From Erythrobacter cryptus DSM 12079 (GTDB lineage: Bacteria; Pseudomonadota; Alphaproteobacteria; Sphingomonadales; Sphingomonadaceae), in contig NZ_KE383966.1 of assembly GCF_000422985.1 (NCBI RefSeq), positions 227,829 to 291,828 on the forward strand: 64,000 nucleotides of DNA, read 5' to 3'. Numbering within the stretch: position 1 is the stretch's first letter; each line of letters opens with the position of its first letter. The notes beneath the pieces are model-generated. The model was not told the DNA's origin, searched no databases, and saw only the letters and a list, made by a program, of their open reading frames with translations. Of the stretch, positions 33,773 to 43,387 are shown one piece after another. A program made the position numbers and the translations under genes.

Positions 33773-36700
33773 ATGAACATTCCGACGCAGGAATGCCGCG
33801 TCCGTAACCGTGGGAGCGACGCCTGGCTGAAGACCGCGCTGCGCGCCGGGGCTTCGGTGCTGGTGGTGGGCAGCATGATCAGCGCCACTGCCGCAATCGC
33901 GCAGGATGCGGCCGAGAGCGAGGAGAGCGAACAGGTCGCCGAGCCGGTCGCCGAACCGGGCAAGGAGATCGTCGTCACCGGGCTGCGCGCCTCGCTCGCC
34001 AATGCCCAGAGCGTCAAGCGCAACGCCGATACCGTGGTCGATGCCATCACCGCGCAGGACATCAGCGCGCTGCCCGACCGCTCGGTGACCGAGGCGCTGC
34101 AGCGCGTTCCCGGGATTGCCATCAACCGCTTTGCCGGTTCGAACGACCCGGATCACTTCTCGGTCGAAGGCTCGGGCGTGGTGGTGCGCGGGCTCAACTT
34201 CGTGCGTTCGGAATTCAACGGCCGCACCGCATTTGCCGCGGGCGTCGGTGGCCAGGCGCTCAACTTCGCCGACGTGCCTGCAGAGCTGCTCGGCTCGGTG
34301 ATCATCAGCAAGAACGCCACCGCCGAGACCATCGAGGGCGGGCTCGCCGGCACGGTCAACCTCAACACCCGCAAGCCCTTTGACAATAATGGTCTGAAGG
34401 TCGCCTTCAGCGCCGAGGCCAATTACGGCGACTTCCGCAAGGAGTGGACGCCCACCCTCTCCGGTCTCATCAGCAACACCTGGGATACCGACAAGGGCCG
34501 CTTCGGCCTGCTCGCCAGCGCGTCCTATTCCCGTATCAAGAGCCGTGCCGACGGCCTTCAGGTGGCCAATTATCAGACCCGTGACGGGCAGCTGGTCAAT
34601 GCCGCCAACACCGATGGGGTGCGGGTGTGCCGCAATCCGCTGCCGAGCGCTGCCGATGCCTTCACCCTTCCGCCGGGCGGGGCGGCCTGCGGCAATTTCG
34701 GTGCACCGGGTGCCGATGGCTTTGCCGACTTTGCCCAATCGCGCGTGGCCCCGGTGGGCGGGCAGTTCCGCACCCAGGAGTTCGACCGCGAGCGCAACGG
34801 CATCGCGATTTCGGCGCAGTTCGAATCGATCGATGAAAAGACGCTGATCACCGCCGAGTTCATCCGCTCGGCCTCGACCAACCGTTGGGGCGAATACACC
34901 TACGAGACCGCGCCTGACCTGGCCGAATATTCGACCTATCCGATCGGCTGCCTTCAGAACGATGCCGGTCCCAACCGCATCAATCCCGATGGTTCGCTGG
35001 GCGATCCCACCGCGCGGGCCCAGTGCCCGGTCGGGGGCTTTACCGATTACATCTATGACGAGAACGGGCTGTTCCAATCGGGCTATATCGTCAATGCCTC
35101 GAACGGCTGGCGCGGGAACCCGGGCACTTCGCCCTTCGTGCCGATCGGCGGGTTGCAGCAGTCGCTCGCCCGGCGGCAGGTCAAGGACGAGATCGAGAAC
35201 GAGGACTGGTCGCTCAACCTCAAGACCCAGCTGACCGACCGCCTGTCGCTGCGGCTCGATGCGCAATATGCCACCAGCCGCAAGCAGAACCTCGATTTCA
35301 GCGTCTTCGGTTCGCTCTTTGCCGACCAGGAGCTCGACATTTCCGGCGATCTGCCGGTGATCATCCCGCGCAAGCCGCAGTTCCTCGGCTACACCTGGTC
35401 GACCCCGAGTGACGTGCTTGCCGGTGCCACCGAGCAGCAATATTTCACCGATCCGCGCTTCCAGTTCTGGCGCGCGGCGATGGATCACATCGAGGATTCG
35501 AGCGGCAAGCAATATGCCTTCCAGGCCGACATGGCCTACCAGTTCGACGAGGACTCCTTCATCCGCAAGGCCAAGTGGGGCGCGCGCTATCAGGACCGTG
35601 ACCAGACGGTGCGCTACACCACCTACAACTGGGGGATGCTGAGCGAGACCTGGTCGGGCGAGCGCCCGATCAACTTTGCCGACACGCCCGCCGATTCCTC
35701 GCTGCGCTACGAATTTCCCAACTTCTTCCGCGGCAAGGTGCCTGGCCCTCCGGGCGGGTTCTACTACGCCGGCGACCTCATCGGCGACTATCAGGGCTCG
35801 GTCGATTTCTTCCGCTCGATCCAGGATCAGGCCCGCGCTCTGGGCGCCAGCCCCACCTGGGTGCCGCTCGCCGGTCGGCAGAATGCGATCGCCGGCACGC
35901 CCTTCCTGCCGGAAGACATCCAGCCGATCGCGCAGCGCGACACCTCGGGCTATATCCAGTTCGATTTCGGCAGCGACGATCTGCTCGGCAGCGTGCGCCT
36001 GTCAGGCAATATCGGGCTGCGCTATGTCAACACCGCGATCCGCTCGCAGGGCTCGATCGGGGTGCCGAGCCAGCAGGCGCTCAATATCCTCGAACCCTTC
36101 GAGGAACGCTGCGAGGCGGTGGTGCCGCCGGGCGCGCCCCCGGGCACCCAGCCCCAACGCCCGGGCGGGGTGTGCAACCTCGGGCCCGAGGGCTATGCCC
36201 AGTTGCAGACCTTCGCCGGCAACGGGGTGACGCGGCTCGATGTGGCGCGGGCAAGCTATGATTTCTGGCTGCCCAGCCTCAACATCAAGCTCGGGCTCAC
36301 TGATGACGTGATCGTGCGGCTTGCTGGTTCGCGGGTGATCACCCGTCCGGACAATTCCTATGTCCGCAACTTCCTGCAGATCGGGCTCGGGCAGAGCGGG
36401 GAGCTGACCGCCAATGCCGGCAATCCCTTCATCCGGCCGGCCTCGGCCTGGCAGTTCGATGCCACGCTGGAATGGTATTTTGCCCGGGTAGGTTCCTTGA
36501 CCTTCAACGCCTTCTACAAGGACATCAAGGACTTCTTCTACCAGCAGATCACCACGCGGCAGATCACCAGCAACGGGATCACGCGCGAGGTGCTGGTGCG
36601 CGGTCCGGCGAACTTCACCGAGAACGGCAAGATCAAGGGCTTCGAGATCGCCTATCAGCAGACCTATGATTTCCTGCCTGCGCCGCTCGACGGGTTGGGG

Positions 36701-37147
36701 GTGGCCACCAATTACACCTATATCGAGAGCAAGGGTCTGCCCAACGTGTTCCTCAACACGGGCGAACCGGTGAACGAATCCACCATCCCGCCAGGCAATC
36801 TGCCGCTCGAGCAGCTCTCCAAGCACAATGTGAACGCCACGATCTTCTACGAGAAGGGGCCGCTTTCGATGCGCGCGGCCTATAACTGGCGCTCGCGTTT
36901 CCTGCTCACCCCGGCCGACGTGATCTTCCCCTATTACTCGATCTTCAACGAGGCGACGGGGCAGCTCGATGCGTCGATCTTCTTCAATATCACCAAGAAC
37001 ATTCGGGTTGGCGTGCAAGGGGTGAACCTGCTCGACGAGGTGACGAGGACAACCCAGGCCTACACCGGCAATGCCAACGACCTTGCACCCCGTTCGTTCT
37101 TCATGAACGACAGGCGCTTCTCTTTTATCCTGCGGGGCAATTTCTAG
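33773..37147 (+). CDS. TonB-dependent receptor for xylan oligosaccharides (predicted)
   Basis: 1124 residues, in the size class of Caulobacter/Xanthomonas carbohydrate receptors. The signal peptide runs to about residue 44 (ISATAAIAQ-DAA). The plug begins EIVVTGLRASLANAQSVKRN and carries ITAQDISALPDRSVTEALQRVPG and IEGGLAGTVNLNTRKPFD, which are strongly typical of that subfamily. The barrel contains many paired aromatic strands (FNAFYKDIKDFFYQQ, RAAYNWRSRFLL) and ends SFILRGNF with terminal Phe. The RBS AGGAGGGG precedes ATG 33773. Its place between halogenase and xylanase genes and its operator indicate uptake of xylo-oligosaccharides; this is inference from context. No separate SusD-like protein is present, as expected outside Bacteroidetes. 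Confidence 0.93.
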   Translation: MNIPTQECRVRNRGSDAWLKTALRAGASVLVVGSMISATAAIAQDAAESEESEQVAEPVAEPGKEIVVTGLRASLANAQSVKRNADTVVDAITAQDISALPDRSVTEALQRVPGIAINRFAGSNDPDHFSVEGSGVVVRGLNFVRSEFNGRTAFAAGVGGQALNFADVPAELLGSVIISKNATAETIEGGLAGTVNLNTRKPFDNNGLKVAFSAEANYGDFRKEWTPTLSGLISNTWDTDKGRFGLLASASYSRIKSRADGLQVANYQTRDGQLVNAANTDGVRVCRNPLPSAADAFTLPPGGAACGNFGAPGADGFADFAQSRVAPVGGQFRTQEFDRERNGIAISAQFESIDEKTLITAEFIRSASTNRWGEYTYETAPDLAEYSTYPIGCLQNDAGPNRINPDGSLGDPTARAQCPVGGFTDYIYDENGLFQSGYIVNASNGWRGNPGTSPFVPIGGLQQSLARRQVKDEIENEDWSLNLKTQLTDRLSLRLDAQYATSRKQNLDFSVFGSLFADQELDISGDLPVIIPRKPQFLGYTWSTPSDVLAGATEQQYFTDPRFQFWRAAMDHIEDSSGKQYAFQADMAYQFDEDSFIRKAKWGARYQDRDQTVRYTTYNWGMLSETWSGERPINFADTPADSSLRYEFPNFFRGKVPGPPGGFYYAGDLIGDYQGSVDFFRSIQDQARALGASPTWVPLAGRQNAIAGTPFLPEDIQPIAQRDTSGYIQFDFGSDDLLGSVRLSGNIGLRYVNTAIRSQGSIGVPSQQALNILEPFEERCEAVVPPGAPPGTQPQRPGGVCNLGPEGYAQLQTFAGNGVTRLDVARASYDFWLPSLNIKLGLTDDVIVRLAGSRVITRPDNSYVRNFLQIGLGQSGELTANAGNPFIRPASAWQFDATLEWYFARVGSLTFNAFYKDIKDFFYQQITTRQITSNGITREVLVRGPANFTENGKIKGFEIAYQQTYDFLPAPLDGLGVATNYTYIESKGLPNVFLNTGEPVNESTIPPGNLPLEQLSKHNVNATIFYEKGPLSMRAAYNWRSRFLLTPADVIFPYYSIFNEATGQLDASIFFNITKNIRVGVQGVNLLDEVTRTTQAYTGNANDLAPRSFFMNDRRFSFILRGNF

Positions 37148-37178
37148 CCGCAAGGGCTTTACCGGCTCCCCAGGGAAA

Positions 37179-37210
37179 GGGCTCTCCGGCACGTGCCGGG
37201 GGGCCCTTTT
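37179..37210 (+). terminator. Intrinsic terminator after the TonB receptor
   Basis: GGGC-TCT-CCGGCAC pairs with GTGCCGG-GG-GGCCC and is followed by TTTT (37207-37210). It lies 32 bases after the stop codon. Confidence 0.8.
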
Positions 37211-37250
37211 CGCATCCGCGCGATCGCCCTTGCGGGACGCGCATGCAAAA

Positions 37251-37275
37251 AGGCCCGGGGCAAGCGCCCGGGCCT
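37251..37275 (-). terminator. Intrinsic terminator after the xylanase operon
   Basis: AGGCCCGGG (37251-37259) pairs with CCCGGGCCT (37267-37275). On the minus strand it follows the GH10 stop by about 24 bases and leads into a T tract (plus-strand AAAA at 37247-37250). It may also back up the receptor terminator from the other side. Confidence 0.8.
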
Positions 37276-37298
37276 TTCATTGCCCAACCAGCGTTTGA

Positions 37299-38486
37299 TC
37301 AGGAGGCCGCGGCGAAGATCGCGGCAAGCGTGCTGCGCAGCGGCTTGGGCTGATAGTCCGAGCCATAGGGCGTGCCGCGCACTTCCTTGCCATCGGCCCG
37401 GCGCGCCGGTTCAAACCCCTGCAGCCAGCTGAAGCGATCGACCATGCCCCAGGCGAGGATGTCATCGAGGTGATCGGCATATTCGAACATCACCTCGAAA
37501 TAGCGCCGGGCAAAGTCTGCCACCTTGGCATCGCGCAGGGCGATGTTGCCGGGGAGGGCCTTGTCCTTGACATCGAACTCGGTGATGAGCAGGCGATAGC
37601 CCATGCCCGTCACCTCATCGAGGAAGCGGCGCCATTCGCGCTCGGCATAGGGGCCGACGCCGGTGGCAGGGTCGATCGCGAATATCTCGATATGCGACTG
37701 GATACCCAAGGCATCGACCGGCGTGCCGCGCTTTCTGAAGCCTTCGAGCAGGCGCAGCACATCGGCGCAGTGCTTCATGTGCTGCGGCTCCCAGCTCATG
37801 TAGTCATTATAGACCAGCTGCGCCTCGGGTAGCTCGGCGCGGGCGGTGTGAAAGGCAAGGTCGAGCACCGCCTCGGGGCTGCCCATCGCGCGGCTCAGGC
37901 TGGTCTCGATCGGGGCGTTGCGATCATGGTCGATCGCCTCGTTGACCACGTCATAGCTGGTAATCACCCCCTTGTAGCGGCGGATGACGGTCTGGATATG
38001 TTCGGTGAGGATCCTTTCGGCCTCGCGCACTGGGTTGGCGCCGAAATCATGGGTGTTGAGCCAGTTGGGGAACCACTGGGGGCGATGCCACAAGAGCGTG
38101 TGGCCGCGCACGGCCAAGCCATTGGCCCCGGCCCAGCGCACGATCTCGTCCATGCGCGCGAAATCGAAGACCGTGGGGGCAGGGCGCACCGCCTGCCATT
38201 TCATCTCGTTTTCGGGCACGACAAGACCGCATTCGGCCTTGATGATGGCGGTATAGGCCGGGTTCTGCACCGATCCGGCCTCGGCCACACCGGGGATCGA
38301 GGCGATCGCGCTGCCGAAACGGCGCTTGCCCCTTTGCGCGAGGGCATCAAGGCCGGGTTGCGGCGCGGCGCCAGCGCTTGCAGGGGGCGGATTGGCCATC
38401 GCCATCTGCCCTGCACACCCGGCAAGCGGCAGGGCGGCCATGCCGGCAAGCGCGGCGCGGCGCGAGAGCAACAGATGATCGGGCAT
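37299..38486 (-). CDS. GH10 endo-1,4-beta-xylanase, Tat lipoprotein
   Basis: A 395-residue xylanase that cuts the beta-1,4 backbone inside xylan or xylo-oligosaccharides. The acid/base Glu183 is in YDVVNEAI and the nucleophile Glu303 in LLITEFDV; the substrate-binding HTLLWHRPQWFP and ENEMKW segments match GH10. The N-terminus MPDHLLLSRRAALAG has a twin-arginine pattern followed by LAGC, so it is probably Tat-exported and lipidated, i.e. membrane-anchored. The ATG at 38486 is one base after the stop of the GH3 gene, with GGAG upstream. Last gene of a three-gene operon. Confidence 0.94.
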   Translation of the reverse strand: MPDHLLLSRRAALAGMAALPLAGCAGQMAMANPPPASAGAAPQPGLDALAQRGKRRFGSAIASIPGVAEAGSVQNPAYTAIIKAECGLVVPENEMKWQAVRPAPTVFDFARMDEIVRWAGANGLAVRGHTLLWHRPQWFPNWLNTHDFGANPVREAERILTEHIQTVIRRYKGVITSYDVVNEAIDHDRNAPIETSLSRAMGSPEAVLDLAFHTARAELPEAQLVYNDYMSWEPQHMKHCADVLRLLEGFRKRGTPVDALGIQSHIEIFAIDPATGVGPYAEREWRRFLDEVTGMGYRLLITEFDVKDKALPGNIALRDAKVADFARRYFEVMFEYADHLDDILAWGMVDRFSWLQGFEPARRADGKEVRGTPYGSDYQPKPLRSTLAAIFAAAS

Positions 38487-38487
38487 G

Positions 38488-40875
38488 TCAGATGATCTCC
38501 ACATCGGTGCATGAGAGGCTTGCGGAACTGTTGCCGGCCCACAGCCGCAGCGGCCCGGGCGGGTTGCTTTCCTTGAGCGTATCGTCCCACACGGCCAACT
38601 CGCTCGGGGGAATGGTGAAGGTGATGCTGCGGCTCTCCCCGGGATCGAGCGTCACGCGGGCAAAACCCTTGAGCTCGCGCACTGGGCGGGCAAGGCCAAG
38701 CTGCGAGCGGGTGATGTAGAGCTGCACCACCTCGTCACCCCGGCGCGCGCCAGTGTTGGTGACGTCCACCTCGGCGACCACCGCCTCGTCGCGGGCAAAT
38801 CGGCGCTTGGCCGGGCGCGGGGGGGAAATGACAAAGCTGGTGTAGCTCAGCCCATGGCCAAAGGGGAACAAGGGGCTGCCATCATCGAACAGGTAGCCGC
38901 GCCGGGCGCTGGGCTTGTGGTTGTAGAACAAGGGGATCTGGCCCTCGTTGCGCACCACGCTGACCGGCAGCTTGGCGCCGGGATTGACGAGGCCAAACAG
39001 CGCCTCTGCCACCGCGCGCCCGCCTTCCTGCCCCGGATACCAGCACTCAAGCAGTGCGTCGGCCTTGGCTACGACATTGGGCCAACTCGGCGGGCGGCCA
39101 TTATAGGCCACCACGATCAAGGGCTTGCCCAGCGCGGCGAGGGCATCGACGAGGGCATTCTGTTCGCCCACCAGATCAAGGCTGGTGCGATCGCCAAGGT
39201 GGTTCCTGGCAAAGCCCTCGCGGCTGGTCTGCTCGGTATCGCCGATGGCAAGGATGATGGTGTCGGCGCCGCGGGCCACGGCCACGGCTTCCTCGATGAG
39301 GCGCAGATTCTGCGCCCGGTCGGCGAGCGTGACTTCATCGGCCGAGCGATCCTCGCTGGCGGTGATGAACACGCCCTGGGCGGTGACGAAATCGACTTCG
39401 GGCGCCACCATCCGCAAGCCTTCGATCAGGCTCACTGCCTGGCGCGGCACGCTGGAATAGCCGCCCAGCCGGGCAATGGCGAGGTTGGGGCCGATCACCG
39501 CAACCGTGCCGACACGCTCGCGCGCGAGCGGCAGCGCGCCCCTGTTGGTGAGCAGGCACAGGCTCTTGCGCGCCGCTTCGAGCGCGAGCGCGCGGGCCTC
39601 GGCATTGCCGGTTATCGCTTCGGCGAGGGCAGGATCGCCATAAGGATTCTCGAACAAGCCGCAGCGCAGCTTGAAAGTCAGCATCCGCGCGCAGGCGGCA
39701 TCGACAAGGCCAGGCGGCACCCGCCCGGCGCGCACCGCCTCGACCAGCGTGGCAAAGGCCTCGCCATCGGGCAATTCGCTGTCAACCCCGGCGGTGAGGG
39801 CCAGCCGGGCCGCGTCCTCGAGATCGCGCGCGACATGGTGCAGCGTTGCCAGCTCGTGCACGCCGCCATAGTCGCTGACGATGATGCCATCGAACCCCCA
39901 TTCGCCGCGCAGCACCGCGCCGAGCAGCCAGGTGCTCGCGTGGCTGGGCACCCCGTCGATCTCGTTGTAGCTCGGCATCACCGCCCCGACCGAGCAGCGC
40001 GCGATCACCTTGCGGAAGGGCGGGAAGAAGTTCTCGCGCAATTCACGCTCGGCAATCGGCGCGGGGGCGACATTGTTGCCGCTTTCGGGCTGGCCGTGCC
40101 CGGTCATGTGCTTGAGCGTGGCAAAGACCTTGCCCGGCGCGAGGCGCTCGAACCGGCCCGGGCCCTGCAGGCCCTCGATTGCGGCGATGGCCATTTCCGA
40201 GACGAGGTAAGGATCCTCGCCCCAGGTTTCCTCGATCCGGCCCCAGCGCGGATCGCGCACAATATCGACCACGGGCGAAAGCACCAGCGGCACCCCGCGG
40301 GCGCGCACCTCGCGGGCGATCTGGGCCTGGACGCGGCGCATCAGATCACGATCGAAACTGCCGGCCAGCGCGATTGCCTGGGGGAACATCGTGGCCTCGG
40401 TGGCCATGTAGCCGTGGAGCGCCTCCTCGTGCAGCAGCACCGGGATGCCGAGACGGGTGTCCTCCATCGCCCAGCGCTGGAGCGCGTTGATGAAGGCAAT
40501 GGTTTCGGCCGGCGTGCGCCAGCGCGCCGCGGTGCCGCCCGCCGCGCCGGTGATGCCGGGCACCCCGCGCTTGTCGCTGGGGCGGGTGACATGGCCGATC
40601 CCGTGGGGGAAGGCGGCGCTGGCCTTCTTCGGATCGAAGGCCAGCCCCTCGAGCATCGCCCCCTTGCCCGCCCAGGCGCTGCGCAGCTGGGCGACCTTTT
40701 CCTCAAGGCTCATGCGCGCCATAAGGTCAGCGACCCGCAGCGGGATCGGGGCCTTGGGGTTCTTGTAGAGCGGTTGTGCTTCTGCGGCCCAGCCGGGAGG
40801 CGCCCCGGCCAGCGCCAGCGCGCCGAGGCTGCCTCCTGCCAGCAGCCGCAGCGCATGGCGGCGGGTGTGGCTCAC
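38488..40875 (-). CDS. GH3 beta-glucosidase/beta-xylosidase (first tandem copy)
   Basis: A 795-residue family 3 enzyme that removes terminal sugars from beta-linked oligosaccharides by a retaining mechanism. It has a Tat-like signal (TRRHALRLLAGG, cut near GWAAEA), the barrel domain with KHMTGHGQPESGNN and the nucleophile Asp in GIIVSDYGG, the alpha/beta sandwich domain, and a fibronectin-like C-terminal domain (GDEVVQLYITR). The start overlaps the stop of the upstream GH3 gene (ATGA). Together with GH10 and GH67 it probably acts as a beta-xylosidase; specificity for xylose over glucose cannot be decided here. Confidence 0.92.
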   Translation of the reverse strand: MSHTRRHALRLLAGGSLGALALAGAPPGWAAEAQPLYKNPKAPIPLRVADLMARMSLEEKVAQLRSAWAGKGAMLEGLAFDPKKASAAFPHGIGHVTRPSDKRGVPGITGAAGGTAARWRTPAETIAFINALQRWAMEDTRLGIPVLLHEEALHGYMATEATMFPQAIALAGSFDRDLMRRVQAQIAREVRARGVPLVLSPVVDIVRDPRWGRIEETWGEDPYLVSEMAIAAIEGLQGPGRFERLAPGKVFATLKHMTGHGQPESGNNVAPAPIAERELRENFFPPFRKVIARCSVGAVMPSYNEIDGVPSHASTWLLGAVLRGEWGFDGIIVSDYGGVHELATLHHVARDLEDAARLALTAGVDSELPDGEAFATLVEAVRAGRVPPGLVDAACARMLTFKLRCGLFENPYGDPALAEAITGNAEARALALEAARKSLCLLTNRGALPLARERVGTVAVIGPNLAIARLGGYSSVPRQAVSLIEGLRMVAPEVDFVTAQGVFITASEDRSADEVTLADRAQNLRLIEEAVAVARGADTIILAIGDTEQTSREGFARNHLGDRTSLDLVGEQNALVDALAALGKPLIVVAYNGRPPSWPNVVAKADALLECWYPGQEGGRAVAEALFGLVNPGAKLPVSVVRNEGQIPLFYNHKPSARRGYLFDDGSPLFPFGHGLSYTSFVISPPRPAKRRFARDEAVVAEVDVTNTGARRGDEVVQLYITRSQLGLARPVRELKGFARVTLDPGESRSITFTIPPSELAVWDDTLKESNPPGPLRLWAGNSSASLSCTDVEII

Positions 40876-43292
40876 TCGCTCACCGTCAGGGTGACGCTTT
40901 GAAGGTCAACCGAATTGGGCCCGACCATGATGGTGAAGGTGCCCGGTTCCACCACCCGCTCCATCTGCGTGTTCCAGAGCATGAAGGCTTCGGGGCGGAT
41001 GGGGATGGTGACCTCGCGCGTCTCCCCGGGCTTCAGCGTCACCCGCTTGAAGCCGACCAACTCCTTGACCGGGCGGGTGACCGAGCTGACATCGTCGCGC
41101 AGATAGGCCTGCACCACCTCGTCGCCTTCGCGCGTGCCGGTGTTGGTGAGGCTGACGGTCACGCTCACCCCTTCGCCCGGCCTGATGGTGCTGGCCGAAA
41201 GCCGGGGCGCGCCAAAGGCAAAGGTGGTGTAGCTCAGCCCCCAGCCGAAAGGATACAGCGGGGTGACCTCGTCGAACAGATAGCCGCGCCGGGCGCTGGG
41301 CTTGTGGTTGTAGAAGATCGGCAGCTGGCCGACATTGCGCGCGGTGGAAACCGGCATCTTGCCGCCGGGGTTGATCCGGCCCAGCAGCGCATCGGCAATG
41401 GCCGTGCCCTGCTGTTCGCCGGCATACCAGGTTTCAAGGATGGCATCGGCCTCGGCCGCAATCGCCGGATAGCTCGGCGGGCGGCCATTGACGAGCACCG
41501 CGATCACCGGCTTGCCGAGCGCCTTCAGCGCCCGGAACAATTCGTTCTGTTCGCCCACCAGGTCAAGGCTGGTGCGATCGCCAAGGTGATTGGCGGCCCA
41601 GCCTTCGCGGCTGGTCTTCTCGGTATCGCCGATGAACAGCACGATGGTATCGGCCCGCCGCGCCACTTCGACCGCTTCGGCGATGCGGCGGCGGTTTTCT
41701 TCCGGGTCGGCCAGTTCCACGGGATCGTCCCACCAGTCGCTGTCGCCCTTGACGATCTCGACGCCGAGCGCGTGCACGATTTCGGCCTTGTCTCCCACGG
41801 CGGCGCGCAGGCCGTGAAGCGGGGTCACGCTCGCGCGCGGCTCGCCGTAATAGCCGCCGAGCCGGGCGACATCGGCATTGGGGCCGATCACCGCGATCAT
41901 CGGCTTTCTCGCTCCGGCGCTCTCGGGCAGTTGGAGCGGCAGGGCGCCGTTGTTCTTGAGCAGCACCAGCGATTTTTCCGCCGCCTTGCGCGCCAGCGCC
42001 ACCGCCTTGGGGCCGTTGGAGGTCTTGGCCCTGGCTGGATCGGGCCAGGGGTTCTCGAACAGGCCGGCGTTGAATTTCATGGTCAGCAGGCGCCGCACCG
42101 CTTGGTCGAGCGCGGCCTCGGGCACCCTTCCGCTGCGCACGCTGGCGGCCAGATCCTTGAATCCTGCCCCTTCGGGCAGATCGACATCGACCCCGGCCAG
42201 CAGCGCGATTTCGCCCGCCCGGGCATTGTCGGGGGCGATGTGGTGCAGGCGCGCCATGTCTTCGATGGCGTAATAGTCCGAGACCACCGTGCCGCGGAAA
42301 CCCCATTCCCCGCGCAGCACATCATTGAGCAGCCACGAATTGGCGTGGCTCGGCACCCCGTCGATTTCGTTGTAGCTGGCCATCACCGCATCGATCGCGG
42401 TGCGCCTCACCACCTGTTCGAAGGGGGGGAAGAACATTTCGCGCAAGGTGCGCTCGGCAATCGGGGCAGGGCCGACATTGGTGCCGCTTTCGGGCTGGCC
42501 GTGCCCGGTCATGTGCTTGAGCGTGGCCATCACCTTGCCGGGCCTCAGCTTGCGGTCGGTGCCGGGGCCGGTCAGCCCCTCGACCGAGGCGACGCCCATT
42601 TCCCCCACCAGGAAGGGATCCTCGCCAAAGGTCTCCTCGATCCGGCCCCAGCGCGGATCGCGCGCGACGTCCACCACGGGAGAGAGCACCATGTGGACGC
42701 CGCGCGCGCGCACCTCGTCAGCAATGAGGGCGTTGATCTCGCGCACGAGATCAGGGTCCCAGGTGCTGGCAAGGCCGATCGCCTGCGGGAAGGCGGTCGC
42801 ATCCTTCGCCGCAAAGCCGTGAAGCGATTCCTCGTGAAACAGGATGGGAATTCCGAGCCGGGTCTGGCTGATCGCCCATCTCTGGGCGTCGATCACATAT
42901 TGCACGCTGTCCGCGATCCCGCGGCGGGGCACCTTGCGCGGCGAGGCCGGGCCAGCCCGGTCGGAAGGTCGGGCGATCTGCCCGATTCCGTGGGGGAAGC
43001 GGGCCTTGGCCTTGGCCGGATCGAAGCGGTCGCCATCCCCCTGGATTTCAGCCTTGCTGTCCCAGATGGTAAGGAGCTGCGCGACCTTTTCTTCCAGCGT
43101 CATGCGCGCCAGCAGGTCCTCAACCCGCTGCTCCACCGGCAGGGCCGGGTTCCAATAGGGCGCGTCCTTCATCGCCCGTTCGATCGTTGTCGGCACGCTT
43201 TGCGCCGAGGCGCTGGCGAGGGGCGCGCCGAGCAATCCCAATGCCGCCAGACCCACCCCCGCCGCCAGCGCGGCCCGCTTGAATCGCCTCAT
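40872..43292 (-). CDS. GH3 beta-glucosidase/beta-xylosidase (second tandem copy)
   Basis: 806 residues. A Sec signal peptide (MRRFKRAALAAGVGLAALGL, cut near ASAQS) precedes the GH3 barrel with KHMTGHGQPESGTN and nucleophile Asp in GTVVSDYYA, then the sandwich domain and the fibronectin-like domain. It aligns with the downstream copy over the full length, including LIVVAYNGRPPSWP against VIAVLVNGRPPSYP and FYNHKPSARRGYLFD in both; the pair arose by tandem duplication. The ATG at 43292 has GGGAGAGGGAG upstream; longer starts would run through the shared promoter. The first gene of the operon; the operator at 43374 is shared with the divergent GH67 gene. Confidence 0.93.
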   Translation of the reverse strand: MRRFKRAALAAGVGLAALGLLGAPLASASAQSVPTTIERAMKDAPYWNPALPVEQRVEDLLARMTLEEKVAQLLTIWDSKAEIQGDGDRFDPAKAKARFPHGIGQIARPSDRAGPASPRKVPRRGIADSVQYVIDAQRWAISQTRLGIPILFHEESLHGFAAKDATAFPQAIGLASTWDPDLVREINALIADEVRARGVHMVLSPVVDVARDPRWGRIEETFGEDPFLVGEMGVASVEGLTGPGTDRKLRPGKVMATLKHMTGHGQPESGTNVGPAPIAERTLREMFFPPFEQVVRRTAIDAVMASYNEIDGVPSHANSWLLNDVLRGEWGFRGTVVSDYYAIEDMARLHHIAPDNARAGEIALLAGVDVDLPEGAGFKDLAASVRSGRVPEAALDQAVRRLLTMKFNAGLFENPWPDPARAKTSNGPKAVALARKAAEKSLVLLKNNGALPLQLPESAGARKPMIAVIGPNADVARLGGYYGEPRASVTPLHGLRAAVGDKAEIVHALGVEIVKGDSDWWDDPVELADPEENRRRIAEAVEVARRADTIVLFIGDTEKTSREGWAANHLGDRTSLDLVGEQNELFRALKALGKPVIAVLVNGRPPSYPAIAAEADAILETWYAGEQQGTAIADALLGRINPGGKMPVSTARNVGQLPIFYNHKPSARRGYLFDEVTPLYPFGWGLSYTTFAFGAPRLSASTIRPGEGVSVTVSLTNTGTREGDEVVQAYLRDDVSSVTRPVKELVGFKRVTLKPGETREVTIPIRPEAFMLWNTQMERVVEPGTFTIMVGPNSVDLQSVTLTVSE

Positions 43293-43373
43293 CTTAAACT
43301 CCCTCTCCCGATCCGGTGCGCGCTGTGCGCGTCGCCTTGGCTGCGCGAGACGGCTTGACTGGCCGCTCGCGTG

Positions 43374-43387
43374 TGGTAGCGCTACCA
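43374..43387. promoter_or_regulatory. LacI-type operator 3 (GH3 / GH67 divergent promoter)
   Basis: TGGTAGCGCTACCA, a perfect 14-bp palindrome and the best match to the consensus in the window. Its last base is the first base of a candidate start codon of the GH67 gene. Confidence 0.9.

Noticed and set aside
42166..42181. CTGCCCCTTCGGGCAG palindrome inside a GH3 gene as a further mini-hairpin
   Set aside because: It fits the coding sequence of a conserved region without extra residues; chance palindromes are expected in GC-rich genes.
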